From Pseudomonas sp. PD9R (GTDB lineage Bacteria > Pseudomonadota > Gammaproteobacteria > Pseudomonadales > Pseudomonadaceae): 64,000 nucleotides of DNA. The notes beneath the pieces are model-generated. The model was not told the origin of the DNA, searched no databases, and saw only the letters and a list, made by a program, of their open reading frames with translations. Positions within the stretch are counted from its first letter, which is position 1. Every line of letters starts with the position of its first letter. The position numbers and the translations under genes are program-made. The stretch is taken from the NCBI RefSeq assembly GCF_019200975.1, contig NZ_JAHTMR010000001.1:79400-143399 (forward strand), given 5' to 3'. Below are positions 26,153 through 35,268 of the stretch, one piece after another.

Positions 26153-28528
26153 TTGGTAGAGTACGTAGTTTCCCTCGATAAGCTCGGCGTCCATGATGTA
26201 GAGCATGTGGGGGGCAAGAACGCATCCCTGGGCGAGATGATCAGCAACCTGGCAGGTGCCGGTGTTTCGGTGCCCGGTGGCTTCGCCACGACCGCTCAGG
26301 CATATCGTGATTTCCTCGAGCTGAGCGGCCTGAACGAACAGATCCATGCCGCCCTTGATGCCCTGGACGTCGACGACGTGAACGCCCTGGCCAAGACAGG
26401 TGCCCAGATCCGTCAATGGATCATGGAAGCCGAGTTCCCTGAAAAACTGAATGCCGAGATTCGCACCGCGTTCGCCGCGCTGTCCGCCGGCAACCCCGAC
26501 ATGGCCGTGGCCGTGCGTTCTTCCGCTACCGCCGAAGACTTGCCGGACGCTTCTTTCGCCGGTCAGCAGGAAACCTTCCTGAACATCCGTGGTGTCGAAA
26601 ACGTCATTCGCGCCGCCAAAGAGGTGTTCGCTTCACTGTTCAACGATCGTGCGATCTCCTACCGCGTCCACCAGGGCTTCGACCACAAACTGGTCGCCCT
26701 GTCAGCCGGCGTGCAGCGCATGGTCCGTTCCGAAACCGGCACCGCCGGCGTGATGTTCACCCTCGACACCGAGTCTGGCTTCCGTGACGTGGTGTTCATC
26801 ACCGGCGCCTACGGCCTGGGTGAAACCGTCGTACAAGGCGCGGTAAACCCGGACGAGTTCTACGTCCACAAAGGTACGCTGGCCGCCGGTCGCCCTGCGA
26901 TCCTGCGCCGTAACCTGGGCAGCAAGGCCATCAAGATGATCTACGGCGACGAGGCCAAGGCCGGTCGTTCGGTCAAGACCGTCGATGTCGACAAGGCTGA
27001 TCGCGCGCGTTTCTGCCTGACCGACGCTGAAGTCAGCGAGCTGGCCAAGCAGGCGATGATCATCGAGAAGCACTACAAGTGTCCGATGGACATCGAGTGG
27101 GCCAAGGACGGTGACGACGGCAAGCTGTACATCGTGCAGGCCCGTCCGGAAACCGTGAAGAGCCGCACCCAGGCCAACGTCATGGAACGTTACCTGTTGA
27201 AAGAAACCGGCACCGTGCTGGTTGAAGGCCGCGCCATCGGCCAGCGAATCGGCGCCGGCAAGGTCCGCATCATCAAGGACGTGTCCGAGATGGACAAGGT
27301 CCAGCCTGGCGACGTACTGGTGTCCGACATGACCGACCCGGACTGGGAACCGGTCATGAAGCGCGCCAGCGCCATCGTCACCAACCGTGGCGGTCGTACC
27401 TGTCACGCGGCGATCATCGCCCGTGAGCTGGGCATCCCGGCCGTGGTCGGTTGCGGCAACGCCACCCAGCTGCTGAAAGACGGCCAGGGCGTGACTGTTT
27501 CCTGCGCTGAAGGCGACACCGGTTTCATCTTCGAAGGCGAACTGGGCTTCGACATCAAGAAAAACTCCGTGGACGCCATGCCGGACCTGCCGTTCAAGAT
27601 CATGATGAACGTCGGCAACCCGGACCGCGCTTTTGACTTCGCACAGCTGCCGAACGCCGGTGTGGGCCTGGCTCGTCTGGAGTTCATCATCAACCGCATG
27701 ATCGGCGTGCACCCTAAAGCGCTGCTGAACTACGACGGCCTGCCGCAGGACATCAAGGACAGCGTCGACAAACGCATCGCCGGTTACGACGATCCGGTCG
27801 GCTTCTACGTCGACAAACTGGTGGAAGGCATCAGCACCCTGGCGGCGGCGTTCACTCCGAAGAAGGTCATCGTGCGTCTGTCGGACTTCAAGTCCAACGA
27901 ATACGCCAACCTGATCGGCGGCAAGCTCTACGAGCCGGAAGAAGAAAACCCGATGTTGGGTTTCCGTGGCGCCTCGCGTTACATCAGCGAATCGTTCCGT
28001 GACTGCTTCGAACTCGAATGCCGCGCCCTCAAACGCGTGCGCAATGAGATGGGCCTGACCAACGTTGAAATCATGGTGCCATTCGTCCGTACCCTGGGCG
28101 AAGCCAGCCAAGTGATCGATCTGCTGGCCGAAAACGGCCTGGCCCGTGGTGAAAACGGCCTACGCATCATCATGATGTGCGAGCTGCCGTCCAACGCGAT
28201 CCTCGCTGAAGAATTCCTCGAATTCTTCGACGGTTTCTCCATCGGCTCCAACGACCTGACCCAGCTGACCCTGGGCCTGGACCGTGACTCCGGGATCATC
28301 GCGCACCTGTTCGACGAGCGTAACCCGGCGGTCAAGAAGCTGCTGGCCAACGCCATTGCCGCGTGCAACAAGGCCGGCAAGTACATTGGCATTTGCGGTC
28401 AGGGCCCTTCGGACCACCCGGACCTCGCCAAGTGGCTGATGGAACAAGGCATCGAAAGCGTATCGTTGAACCCCGATTCCGTACTGGAAACCTGGTTCTT
28501 CCTGGCTGAGGGTCAGGCTTCGGCTTGA
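26153..28528 (+). CDS. ppsA: Phosphoenolpyruvate synthase
   Basis: A 791-residue enzyme converting pyruvate, ATP and water to PEP, AMP and phosphate for gluconeogenesis. It has an N-terminal ATP-binding domain ([14 protein letters not shown]), a central phosphohistidine domain with the catalytic His in [15 protein letters not shown] (~residue 421), and a C-terminal PEP-binding barrel with [12 protein letters not shown]. It starts with TTG at 26153, with GGAGAG nine bases upstream and homology beginning at that codon. Propionate catabolism nearby yields pyruvate, the substrate here. Confidence 0.96.
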   Translation: MVEYVVSLDKLGVHDVEHVGGKNASLGEMISNLAGAGVSVPGGFATTAQAYRDFLELSGLNEQIHAALDALDVDDVNALAKTGAQIRQWIMEAEFPEKLNAEIRTAFAALSAGNPDMAVAVRSSATAEDLPDASFAGQQETFLNIRGVENVIRAAKEVFASLFNDRAISYRVHQGFDHKLVALSAGVQRMVRSETGTAGVMFTLDTESGFRDVVFITGAYGLGETVVQGAVNPDEFYVHKGTLAAGRPAILRRNLGSKAIKMIYGDEAKAGRSVKTVDVDKADRARFCLTDAEVSELAKQAMIIEKHYKCPMDIEWAKDGDDGKLYIVQARPETVKSRTQANVMERYLLKETGTVLVEGRAIGQRIGAGKVRIIKDVSEMDKVQPGDVLVSDMTDPDWEPVMKRASAIVTNRGGRTCHAAIIARELGIPAVVGCGNATQLLKDGQGVTVSCAEGDTGFIFEGELGFDIKKNSVDAMPDLPFKIMMNVGNPDRAFDFAQLPNAGVGLARLEFIINRMIGVHPKALLNYDGLPQDIKDSVDKRIAGYDDPVGFYVDKLVEGISTLAAAFTPKKVIVRLSDFKSNEYANLIGGKLYEPEEENPMLGFRGASRYISESFRDCFELECRALKRVRNEMGLTNVEIMVPFVRTLGEASQVIDLLAENGLARGENGLRIIMMCELPSNAILAEEFLEFFDGFSIGSNDLTQLTLGLDRDSGIIAHLFDERNPAVKKLLANAIAACNKAGKYIGICGQGPSDHPDLAKWLMEQGIESVSLNPDSVLETWFFLAEGQASA

Positions 28529-28552
28529 TCAATGTGTGAACGGGCCGCTTCC

Positions 28553-28652
28553 TGTGGGAGCGAGCCTGCTCGCGATGGTCGTCAATGATGGCGCGTGTTT
28601 GCTGGATGAACGCGTTGCTCTGGCACCTATCGCGAGCAGGCTCGCTCCCACA
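28553..28652. repeat. REP doublet, topology A, GTGGGAGCGAGC variant
   Basis: TGTGGGAGCGAGCCTGCTCG and its inverse. The centre shares a cctggatgaac-like core with the doublet at 49150-49247. It follows ppsA by 24 bases. Confidence 0.8.
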
Positions 28653-28679
28653 CTGACCGGTCCCTTTAAGATTCAAGCA

Positions 28680-28711
28680 GGGCGGGCTCCATCTGGATGC
28701 CGCCCTTTTTT
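28680..28711 (+). terminator. Intrinsic terminator downstream of ppsA
   Basis: GGGCGG pairs with CCGCCC and is followed by six T. It lies beyond the REP doublet and only 12 bases before the hydrolase ATG, so it either ends the ppsA transcript or attenuates entry into the next gene. Confidence 0.75.
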
Positions 28712-28723
28712 GTGCAAGAGATT

Positions 28724-29713
28724 ATGCAAAGCAGCAGCAACCTATTTCCTGTCGCCCTGATCAGCGCCGAACGGCGCGGTGATCTGAGCGAAGATGTTTA
28801 TCGATTGAAACCCGCCAACAGCCCCGACATCAGCGTCGAACTGGCTGTGACGCGCCTTGGCATGGCCGATGAGCCGGCGGTGCGTGGCGTGCCAGTGATT
28901 CTGTTGCACGGCAGTTTTTCCAATCGACGTTTCTGGTTTTCCCCAAAAGGCTTGGGCCTCGGTGCTTACCTGGCGCGCCTGGGATTCGATGTGTGGATAC
29001 CAGAAATGCGCGGCCACGGCTTGTCCCAGCGTAACCAGAACTATCGCAAAAACCGTGTCGCCGACTACGCTCGTTACGATCTGCCGGCCATTGGTGCCTT
29101 TGTGCGCGAGCAAAGCGGTCAGGTGCCGCACTGGATCGGCCACTCACTGGGCGGCATCACCCTGGCGGCAGCGTTGGGCGGTGAGTACATCGGCGAGCCT
29201 GTTGTCGCGTCGGCCGCGTTCTTCGGCACCCAGGTCAGCCGCACCTACTGGCCGCTGAAAATTCCGCCGGTAGAGTGGGGTGGGCGCTTCATCCTCAAGC
29301 GTTTTGCCCAGTTGTCCGGTTCCCGGCTCAAGCGCGGCCCTGAGGACGAACCGATTGGCCTGGCCATCGAAAGCATGCGCTGGTACGGCTTGTTCGGGCG
29401 CTTCGGCGATGCTGGTAAAGATTGGTGGGCCGGTTTGGCCGAGGTCAACTTGCCGGTACTCGCGGTAAGCGCTGCGAGTGATCATCAGGACCCGACCTGG
29501 GCTTGTCGCAAGTTGTTCGAGCAGATCGGTTCCGAGCACAAGCAATTTATCAACCTGGGTCGCGAGCAGGGCTTTGGCGATAATTTCGGTCACGTGGAAA
29601 TGTTGGTCAGCAAAGCCGCACAGGCTGAAGTCTGGCCGTTGGTGGCCCGATGGCTGGTGGATCAGCAGACGCCATTGCTCGGTGAAAAATCGGATTTGGC
29701 CGCGGCGATCTAG
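28724..29713 (+). CDS. Alpha/beta hydrolase
   Basis: A 329-residue hydrolase. The oxyanion region is VILLHGSFSNRRF. The nucleophile elbow is WIGHSLGGITLA (Ser near residue 142 of the chosen protein), and the acid appears in the AVSAASDHQDP stretch. The general acid-base His is in NFGHVEMLVSKAA. The catalytic set looks complete, but the substrate is not evident. The ATG at 28724 has AAGAG three bases upstream. The start lies right after a terminator hairpin, so it may need its own promoter. Confidence 0.85.
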   Translation: MQSSSNLFPVALISAERRGDLSEDVYRLKPANSPDISVELAVTRLGMADEPAVRGVPVILLHGSFSNRRFWFSPKGLGLGAYLARLGFDVWIPEMRGHGLSQRNQNYRKNRVADYARYDLPAIGAFVREQSGQVPHWIGHSLGGITLAAALGGEYIGEPVVASAAFFGTQVSRTYWPLKIPPVEWGGRFILKRFAQLSGSRLKRGPEDEPIGLAIESMRWYGLFGRFGDAGKDWWAGLAEVNLPVLAVSAASDHQDPTWACRKLFEQIGSEHKQFINLGREQGFGDNFGHVEMLVSKAAQAEVWPLVARWLVDQQTPLLGEKSDLAAAI

Positions 29714-29850
29714 GCTGGACGCTCTATCAAGGGCATTTCGCTCTGTTCGGCTTGCGGCTAAGATATGACGCATTGAGCTGTTCTGGTCATTTTCGATGAC
29801 TGAGTCATCAATCATGTTCGTGCTGTCTTCCTCTTAACAGGAGTTTCTCG

Positions 29851-30342
29851 ATGAACCATTACCTCACGCCTGACCTGTGCGACGCCTATCCAGAGATGGT
29901 GCAGGTGCTGGAGCCGATGTTCAGCAATTTCGGTGGCCGGGATTCCTTCGGTGGCGAAATCGTGACCATCAAGTGCTTCGAAGACAACTCGCTGGTCAAG
30001 GAGCAAGTCGAGCTCAAGGGGGACGGCAAGGTCTTGGTGGTCGATGGCGGTGGCTCCCTGCGTCGCGCGTTGCTGGGCGACATGCTGGCCGAGAAAGCCG
30101 CGAAAAACGGCTGGGAAGGGCTGGTGATCTACGGTTGCATTCGTGACGTCGACGTCATCGCGCAAACCGATCTGGGCGTTCAGGCCTTGGCCAGTCACCC
30201 GATGAAAACCGACAAACGCGGTATCGGCGACTTGAACGTTGCCGTGACCTTTGCCGGTGTGACCTTTCATCCCGGTCATTTCATTTATGCGGACAACAAC
30301 GGCGTGATCATCTCACCCAGCCCGCTAAAAATGCCTGAGTAA
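29851..30342 (+). CDS. RraA-family protein (ribonuclease activity regulator / HMG-CHA aldolase-like)
   Basis: A 163-residue protein with the RraA pattern: [20 protein letters not shown] at the N-terminus, [19 protein letters not shown], and [15 protein letters not shown]. Family knowledge: E. coli RraA inhibits RNase E, while related proteins are 4-hydroxy-4-methyl-2-oxoglutarate aldolases. The Gly...Arg-Asp (GCIRDVD) residues used by the aldolases are present, so both roles remain open. It is followed at 35 bases by a CorA-type transporter, probably in one transcript. Confidence 0.9.
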   Translation: MNHYLTPDLCDAYPEMVQVLEPMFSNFGGRDSFGGEIVTIKCFEDNSLVKEQVELKGDGKVLVVDGGGSLRRALLGDMLAEKAAKNGWEGLVIYGCIRDVDVIAQTDLGVQALASHPMKTDKRGIGDLNVAVTFAGVTFHPGHFIYADNNGVIISPSPLKMPE

Positions 30343-30376
30343 GAATTAGCCGACTTTTTTGAAGAATGGAATGCGG

Positions 30377-31372
30377 ATGTTCGAGGAAGAAAACGCGCAA
30401 TGGGGGCTGGTACATGCCCTGGTGCTGGATGGTAAAGGCGGCGCGCGTTCGATAGCCCGGACAGAACTTGACGACTTGCAGCTGCAGGCCCATGAAAGCC
30501 TGTGGCTGCACTGGGATCGCAGTCACCCGCAAACCCAGACCTGGCTGCGCAAATCCAGCGGTTTAAGTGAATTCAGCTGCGACCTTTTGCTTGAAGAAAA
30601 CACCCGTCCGCGTCTTTTACAGCTTTCGGACAGCGAACTGCTGCTATTTTTGCGCGGGGTCAACATGAACCCGGGTGCCGAGCCTGAAGACATGGTGTCG
30701 GTGCGGATCTTCGGTTCCGCTCAGCGAGTGATTTCCCTGCGCTTGCGCCCATTGCGCGCCACAGATGAATTGTTGGCGCAACTGGAGCAAGGCAAGGGAC
30801 CGAAAACCGCTTCCGAACTCATTCTCTGTATGGCGCAGTACCTCACCAACAAAGTGCAGGATCTGGTCAGTTGCCTCTCGGAAGTGGTCGATGAGGAAGA
30901 AGAAAAGCTGGATGCCGACGAACGGTACACACCCGAACACGGATCGATTTTGCAGATCCGCCGCCGGGCCGCAGCGTTGAAGCGCTTTCTCGCTCCGCAG
31001 CGGGATATTTTTGGTCAGCTCACGCGGATCAAATTACCCTGGTTCGTCGACGACGATGGTGATTACTGGAACGAATTGAACAACAGCCTGACCCGCTATC
31101 TTGAGGAGCTGGAATTGACCCGGGAGCGGGTGGGCCTGGTGCTGGAGGCCGAAGACCGGCGATTGAGCGTGCGCATGAATCGCACGATGTACCGCTTCGG
31201 AATCATCACCGGGATCTTTTTGCCGATGAGTTTTCTGACGGGTCTGTTGGGGATCAACGTCGGTGGCATTCCATTCTCTGCGAGCCCTTATGGTTTCGTG
31301 ATTGCCTGCCTGATGATGGTCTCGGTGGCATTGGGGCAGTGGTGGTTATTCCGACGATTGCGCTGGGTTTGA
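30377..31372 (+). CDS. zntB: ZntB/CorA-type metal transporter
   Basis: A 331-residue CorA-superfamily protein. A long cytoplasmic domain leads into a coiled helix (residues ~150-265). Two C-terminal membrane helices follow (IITGIFLPMSFLTGLLGINV and GFVIACLMMVSVALGQWWLF). The loop has GIN rather than the strict GMN of Mg-type CorA, consistent with the ZntB group that moves zinc. I chose MFEEENAQWG at 30377. ATG 30371 and TTG 30359 are in frame upstream. Confidence 0.85.
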   Translation: MFEEENAQWGLVHALVLDGKGGARSIARTELDDLQLQAHESLWLHWDRSHPQTQTWLRKSSGLSEFSCDLLLEENTRPRLLQLSDSELLLFLRGVNMNPGAEPEDMVSVRIFGSAQRVISLRLRPLRATDELLAQLEQGKGPKTASELILCMAQYLTNKVQDLVSCLSEVVDEEEEKLDADERYTPEHGSILQIRRRAAALKRFLAPQRDIFGQLTRIKLPWFVDDDGDYWNELNNSLTRYLEELELTRERVGLVLEAEDRRLSVRMNRTMYRFGIITGIFLPMSFLTGLLGINVGGIPFSASPYGFVIACLMMVSVALGQWWLFRRLRWV

Positions 31373-31435
31373 AAATGAACCATGTGACCCGAGCAAAATT
31401 GGCCGCGTCTTTCACAGACATCACGAGAGGTGCGT

Positions 31436-31684
31436 ATGCACGATCCGTTTGAACAGTCTTTGCGCGACATGCTCAAGGCATCACCGTCCACCCGGGACGA
31501 CGATGCGTGCCTTGGTCGTGTACTGAAAACCGCCAACCGCCAGGTCGGCGCCGGTGATCTGTTCAGCCTGCTGGGCCGCTGGCTGCCCGCGCTGATGATC
31601 GCCCTGAATAACGGATCGGCCCATGTCGCGCCGGTTTCCCGTCTTCGTAAACCTACCGTTCGCACTGCTGATAAGGCTGATTGA
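31436..31684 (+). CDS. cfrX: Small conserved protein CfrX
   Basis: An 82-residue protein (MHDPFEQSLRDMLKASPSTR at the start) with a hydrophobic patch LLGRWLPALMIAL. Position and size match CfrX/CrfX, the small gene preceding cmpX, sigX and oprF in pseudomonads. Its function is not established. The ATG is preceded by GAGAGG. The cmpX start follows its stop by two bases, so the two are co-translated. Confidence 0.85.
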   Translation: MHDPFEQSLRDMLKASPSTRDDDACLGRVLKTANRQVGAGDLFSLLGRWLPALMIALNNGSAHVAPVSRLRKPTVRTADKAD

Positions 31685-31686
31685 AT

Positions 31687-32511
31687 ATGGAACTTGATCT
31701 CTGGACACAGAGCCTCGTCACTGCAATGACTGCGTTATGGACCAAAGTTGCGAACTTCATTCCGAACCTGTTCGGCGCACTGGTTGTGCTGCTGTTGGGT
31801 TTTGTCGTGGCCAAACTCCTGGACACGCTGCTTTCCAAATTGCTGGCCAAACTGGGCCTTGATCGCTTGATGGGCGGGACCGGTTTGACCAAATTGCTGT
31901 CGCGCGCCGGGCTTCAAGTACCGATCTCGACGTTGATTGGCAAGATCGTGTACTGGTTCGTTTTACTGATTTTTCTGGTTTCTGCCGCAGAATCCCTTGG
32001 ACTTGAGCGAGTTTCAGCTACGCTGGATATGCTCGCGCTGTATTTGCCGAAGGTATTCGGCGCGGCGCTGGTGCTGCTGGTGGGCGTTTTACTGGCGCAA
32101 CTGGCCAATGGCCTGGTGCGCGGTGCGGCGGAAGGCGTAGGGCTCGATTACGCCGCCGGCCTGGGGCGAATTGCCCAGGGGCTGGTGATCATCATCAGTA
32201 TTTCGGTCGCGATCAGCCAGTTGGAGGTCAAGACTGACCTGCTCAACCATGTGATTGTGATCGTATTGATTACCGTTGGTCTGGCGGTTGCGCTGGCCAT
32301 GGGGTTGGGAAGCCGGGAAATTGCCGGTCAGATTCTTGCGGGAATCTATGTGCGTGAGTTGTATCAGGTTGGGCAACAAGTACGTGTTGGCGAGGTCGAA
32401 GGCCAGATCGAAGAGATCGGCACGGTTAAAACCACATTGCTGACCGATGAGGGTGAGCTAGTCTCTCTTTCCAATCGGATTCTGCTTGAGCAGCATGTGA
32501 GTAGCCGCTAA
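31687..32511 (+). CDS. cmpX: MscS-family membrane protein CmpX
   Basis: A 274-residue inner-membrane protein with five hydrophobic segments (for example FIPNLFGALVVLLLGFVVAK and AALVLLVGVLLAQLANGLVR) and a small soluble tail. Paired hydrophobic repeats and the ending VSLSNRILLEQHVSSR fit the conserved TM/MscS-like CmpX family. Known context: CmpX affects cell-envelope stress and SigX activity in P. aeruginosa. It is 90 bp upstream of sigX. Confidence 0.92.
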   Translation: MELDLWTQSLVTAMTALWTKVANFIPNLFGALVVLLLGFVVAKLLDTLLSKLLAKLGLDRLMGGTGLTKLLSRAGLQVPISTLIGKIVYWFVLLIFLVSAAESLGLERVSATLDMLALYLPKVFGAALVLLVGVLLAQLANGLVRGAAEGVGLDYAAGLGRIAQGLVIIISISVAISQLEVKTDLLNHVIVIVLITVGLAVALAMGLGSREIAGQILAGIYVRELYQVGQQVRVGEVEGQIEEIGTVKTTLLTDEGELVSLSNRILLEQHVSSR

Positions 32512-32601
32512 CCCGGCAAACCCTGCTAATGTATGCCGCCGCAAAATGCCGCCTGATGCTGGCTGCGGCGGACATTGACCTGACTGTCGGCCCGACTTGT
32601 T

Positions 32602-33192
32602 TTGAATAAAGCCCAATCGCTATCCATGCGCTACGACCCCCGCGAGCTCTCTGATGAGGAGTTGGTCGCGCGCTCGCATACCGAGCTGTTTCACGTAACG
32701 CGCGCCTATGAAGAATTGATGCGGCGTTACCAACGAACATTATTTAACGTCTGTGCACGATATCTCGGGAACGATCGCGATGCAGACGATGTCTGTCAGG
32801 AAGTGATGTTGAAGGTGCTGTATGGCTTGAAGAACTTCGAGGGTAAATCGAAGTTCAAGACATGGCTATATAGCATCACCTACAACGAATGCATCACACA
32901 GTATCGGAAGGAACGGCGAAAGCGTCGCTTGATGGACGCCCTGAGTCTGGACCCCCTCGAAGAAGCGTCTGAAGAGAAGGCGCCGAAACCCGAGGAGAAG
33001 GGCGGACTCGATCGCTGGCTGGTGTATGTGAACCCGATTGACCGCGAAATTCTGGTGCTACGATTTGTCGCAGAGCTGGAATTTCAGGAGATCGCAGACA
33101 TCATGCACATGGGTTTGAGTGCAACAAAAATGCGGTACAAACGCGCTCTAGATAAATTGCGTGAGAAATTTGCAGGCATTGCTGAAACTTAG
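32602..33192 (+). CDS. sigX: ECF sigma factor SigX
   Basis: A 196-residue extracytoplasmic-function sigma factor. Region 2 runs through RYQRTLFNVCARYLGNDRDA, ADDVCQEVMLKVLYGLKNF and KTWLYSITYNECI; region 4 is ILVLRFVAELEFQEIADIMH. It needs TTG as initiation codon at 32602 to match the 196-residue SigX length; an ATG at 32626 would remove eight residues. SigX drives oprF and fatty-acid and envelope genes. There is no adjacent anti-sigma gene; signalling is thought to pass through the membrane, perhaps CmpX. Confidence 0.95.
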   Translation: MNKAQSLSMRYDPRELSDEELVARSHTELFHVTRAYEELMRRYQRTLFNVCARYLGNDRDADDVCQEVMLKVLYGLKNFEGKSKFKTWLYSITYNECITQYRKERRKRRLMDALSLDPLEEASEEKAPKPEEKGGLDRWLVYVNPIDREILVLRFVAELEFQEIADIMHMGLSATKMRYKRALDKLREKFAGIAET

Positions 33193-33218
33193 TTCGGCGC
33201 AAATATCTCTTACGTGTA

Positions 33219-33267
33219 GGCAAGTTCTGATAGACTTGCCGCCGAGTTGTCCCCCGGTTTGCGGGAC
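33219..33267 (+). promoter_or_regulatory. Two hairpins in the sigX-oprF gap
   Basis: GGCAAGT/ACTTGCC (33219-33225 with 33234-33240) and GTCCC/GGGAC (33249-33253 with 33263-33267) lie 26 bases after sigX and 33 before oprF. Neither has a clear U-tract, so they look like leader structure or partial attenuation rather than a full terminator. Confidence 0.5.
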
Positions 33268-33299
33268 TGCTTCACAATCACCAGATGGGGATTTAACGG

Positions 33300-34349
33300 A
33301 TGAAACTGAAAAACACCTTGGGCTTGGCCATTGGTACTCTTATTGCCGCTACTTCTTTCGGCGCACTGGCACAAGGCCAAGGCGCAGTTGAAGGCGAGCT
33401 CAACTACGGGAAAAAGTACAACGACAGCGTTAACAACGTTGAAGACGGCTACACCCCTGGCGCCTCCATCGGTTACTTCCTGACCGACGATGTGTCGTTG
33501 AACGCGACCTACAACAACGATGACTACACCCGTTCGAACAACGGTACTGGCCATCAGAAAATCGAAGGCGACCAGTTTGGTCTGAACGCTCAGTACCACT
33601 TCAACAACGCTGGCGACGCTCTGCGTCCTTACGTTCAAGGTGGTGTCAAGCACGGCAGCATGACCAACGTAGCCGCTGACGGCCACACCGGTCGTGACCA
33701 GTCGACTTTCCTGACTGCTGGCGCTGGCCTGAAGTACTACTTCCTCGAAAACGTCTACGCCCGTGCTGGCGTAGAAGCTGACTACAAGCTGGACAACGGC
33801 AAGTGGGACTACATCCCATCCGTAGGTCTGGGTGTGAACTTCGGTGGCGGCAACAAGCCTGCTGCTGCTCCAGTTCCAGCACCAGCTGAAGTCTGCTCCG
33901 ACAGCGACAACGATGGCGTTTGCGACAACGTTGACAAGTGCCCGGACACCCCAGCCAACGTAACCGTTGACGCTGATGGCTGCCCAGCAGTTGCTGAAGT
34001 TGTTCGTGTTGAGCTGGACGTGAAATTCGACTTCGACAAGTCGGTAGTCAAGCCTAACAGCTACGGCGACATCAAAAACCTGGCTGACTTCATGAAGCAG
34101 TACCCATCGACCACCACTACTGTTGAAGGTCACACCGACAACGTCGGTCCTGACGCTTACAACCAGAAACTGTCCGAGCGTCGTGCAAACGCCGTTAAAC
34201 AAGTTCTGACCAACCAGTACGGTGTTCAATCGTCCCGCGTTCAGTCTGTTGGCTACGGCGAATCCCGCCCAGTTGCTGACAACAAAACTGAAGCTGGCCG
34301 CGCTGTAAACCGTCGCGTAGAAGCGCAGGTTGAAGCCAAAGCTAAGTAA
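33300..34349 (+). CDS. oprF: Major outer-membrane porin OprF
   Basis: A 349-residue OmpA-family porin. Signal peptide MKLKNTLGLAIGTLIAATSF...ALA is followed by an eight-stranded N-terminal barrel (~25-180) and a Pro-Ala linker. A four-cysteine acidic loop with DSDNDGVCDNVDKCP resembles a thrombospondin type 3 calcium repeat. A C-terminal OmpA peptidoglycan-binding domain includes VEGHTDNVGPDAYN and LSERRANAVKQVL. It anchors the outer membrane to the wall and forms a slow porin. Its codon choice (many T-ending codons) differs from neighbours and fits very high expression. Confidence 0.97.
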   Translation: MKLKNTLGLAIGTLIAATSFGALAQGQGAVEGELNYGKKYNDSVNNVEDGYTPGASIGYFLTDDVSLNATYNNDDYTRSNNGTGHQKIEGDQFGLNAQYHFNNAGDALRPYVQGGVKHGSMTNVAADGHTGRDQSTFLTAGAGLKYYFLENVYARAGVEADYKLDNGKWDYIPSVGLGVNFGGGNKPAAAPVPAPAEVCSDSDNDGVCDNVDKCPDTPANVTVDADGCPAVAEVVRVELDVKFDFDKSVVKPNSYGDIKNLADFMKQYPSTTTTVEGHTDNVGPDAYNQKLSERRANAVKQVLTNQYGVQSSRVQSVGYGESRPVADNKTEAGRAVNRRVEAQVEAKAK

Positions 34350-34370
34350 TTAGCCCACAGCTCTGAGAAA

Positions 34371-34398
34371 AGCCCGGCTTAGGCCGGGCTTTTCTTTG
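34371..34398 (+). terminator. Intrinsic terminator of oprF
   Basis: AAGCCCGGC pairs with GCCGGGCTT around a four-base loop and is followed by a T-rich run. It begins 21 bases after the oprF stop. Confidence 0.9.
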
Positions 34399-34414
34399 TC
34401 TACGATTTGGTGTG

Positions 34415-34509
34415 TAGGAGCGAGCTTGCTCGCGATAAACCAGAGCACGCACGGGGTTCAGGTATGCCGCGTCATCGTTGGCAACCATCGCGAGCAAGCT
34501 CGCTCCTAC
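34415..34509. repeat. REP doublet, topology A, overlapping the 3' end of cobA
   Basis: GTAGGAGCGAGCTTGCTCGC and its inverse, with a centre related to the 7281-7379 doublet. The TAG stop of cobA (34506-34508) is part of the right-hand CTCCTAC edge. Confidence 0.85.
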
Positions 34510-35258
34510 AGGCCATACGCTCTGATGTCAGTGGACAATCCGCTGATCTCGCTACTGGCCGCCACAGCGCCAATCACCAGGATCGCCGGGCTTTTCAACT
34601 CAAAGGCCCAGGCATCTTCCTCCATCGCTGTCAGATCACTCCGACACTCCCGCTGATGGGGCAAGGACGCATTTTCAATCATCGCCACAGGCGTATCCGC
34701 TGCCATTCCCCCGGCTAACAGCTCTTCACGGATTTCGCTGAGTTTCGCCACCCCCATATAGATCACAAGGGTCGTCCCGCTCTGGGCCAATGCCTTCCAG
34801 TTCAGGCTGCTGCCATCCTGGGTGTGGGCGGTAACCAGCGTAACGCCGCGCGCAACACCGCGCAGCGTCAGCGAAATATCGCATTGCGTTGCCCCGGCGA
34901 GCCCTGCGGTGATGCCATTGACCAGTTCGACTTCAACTCCACGCTCCCGCAACCACTGCGCTTCTTCACCGCCGCGACCAAAAATACACGGATCACCACC
35001 CTTGAGCCGCACCACACATTTACCCTGACGTGCATAACGCAACATCAACCTATGGATAAACGCTTGCGGCGTAGAGCGACAGCCGCCGCGTTTACCCACG
35101 GGAATGATCCGTGCGTTGTTGCAGTGTTCCAGAACGGCGTCGTTCACCAGATCATCGATCAGCACGACATCAGCCTCTCGCAGCGCTCGCACGGCCTTGA
35201 GGGTCAGTAACTCCGGGTCGCCAGGTCCCGCGCCTACCAGCCAGACTTTTGCGTTCAT
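34506..35258 (-). CDS. cobA: Uroporphyrinogen-III C-methyltransferase
   Basis: A 250-residue SAM-dependent tetrapyrrole methylase making precorrin-2, the precursor of siroheme. Motifs are VGAGPGDPELLTLKA, RLKGGDPCIFGRGGEE and GITAGLAGA. It follows nasA by ten bases, the usual way assimilatory nitrate genes carry a siroheme-synthesis gene for nitrite reductase. The C-terminus ends with AYGL and a stop codon that belongs to a REP repeat. Confidence 0.95.
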   Translation of the reverse strand: MNAKVWLVGAGPGDPELLTLKAVRALREADVVLIDDLVNDAVLEHCNNARIIPVGKRGGCRSTPQAFIHRLMLRYARQGKCVVRLKGGDPCIFGRGGEEAQWLRERGVEVELVNGITAGLAGATQCDISLTLRGVARGVTLVTAHTQDGSSLNWKALAQSGTTLVIYMGVAKLSEIREELLAGGMAADTPVAMIENASLPHQRECRSDLTAMEEDAWAFELKSPAILVIGAVAASSEISGLSTDIRAYGL

Positions 35259-35268
35259 CGTATTTTCC

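Noticed and set aside
32521..32601. Promoter with AlgU-type -35/-10 upstream of sigX or cfrX
   Set aside because: GAAC-like and TCT-like elements were found, but not at the 16-17 bp spacing needed.
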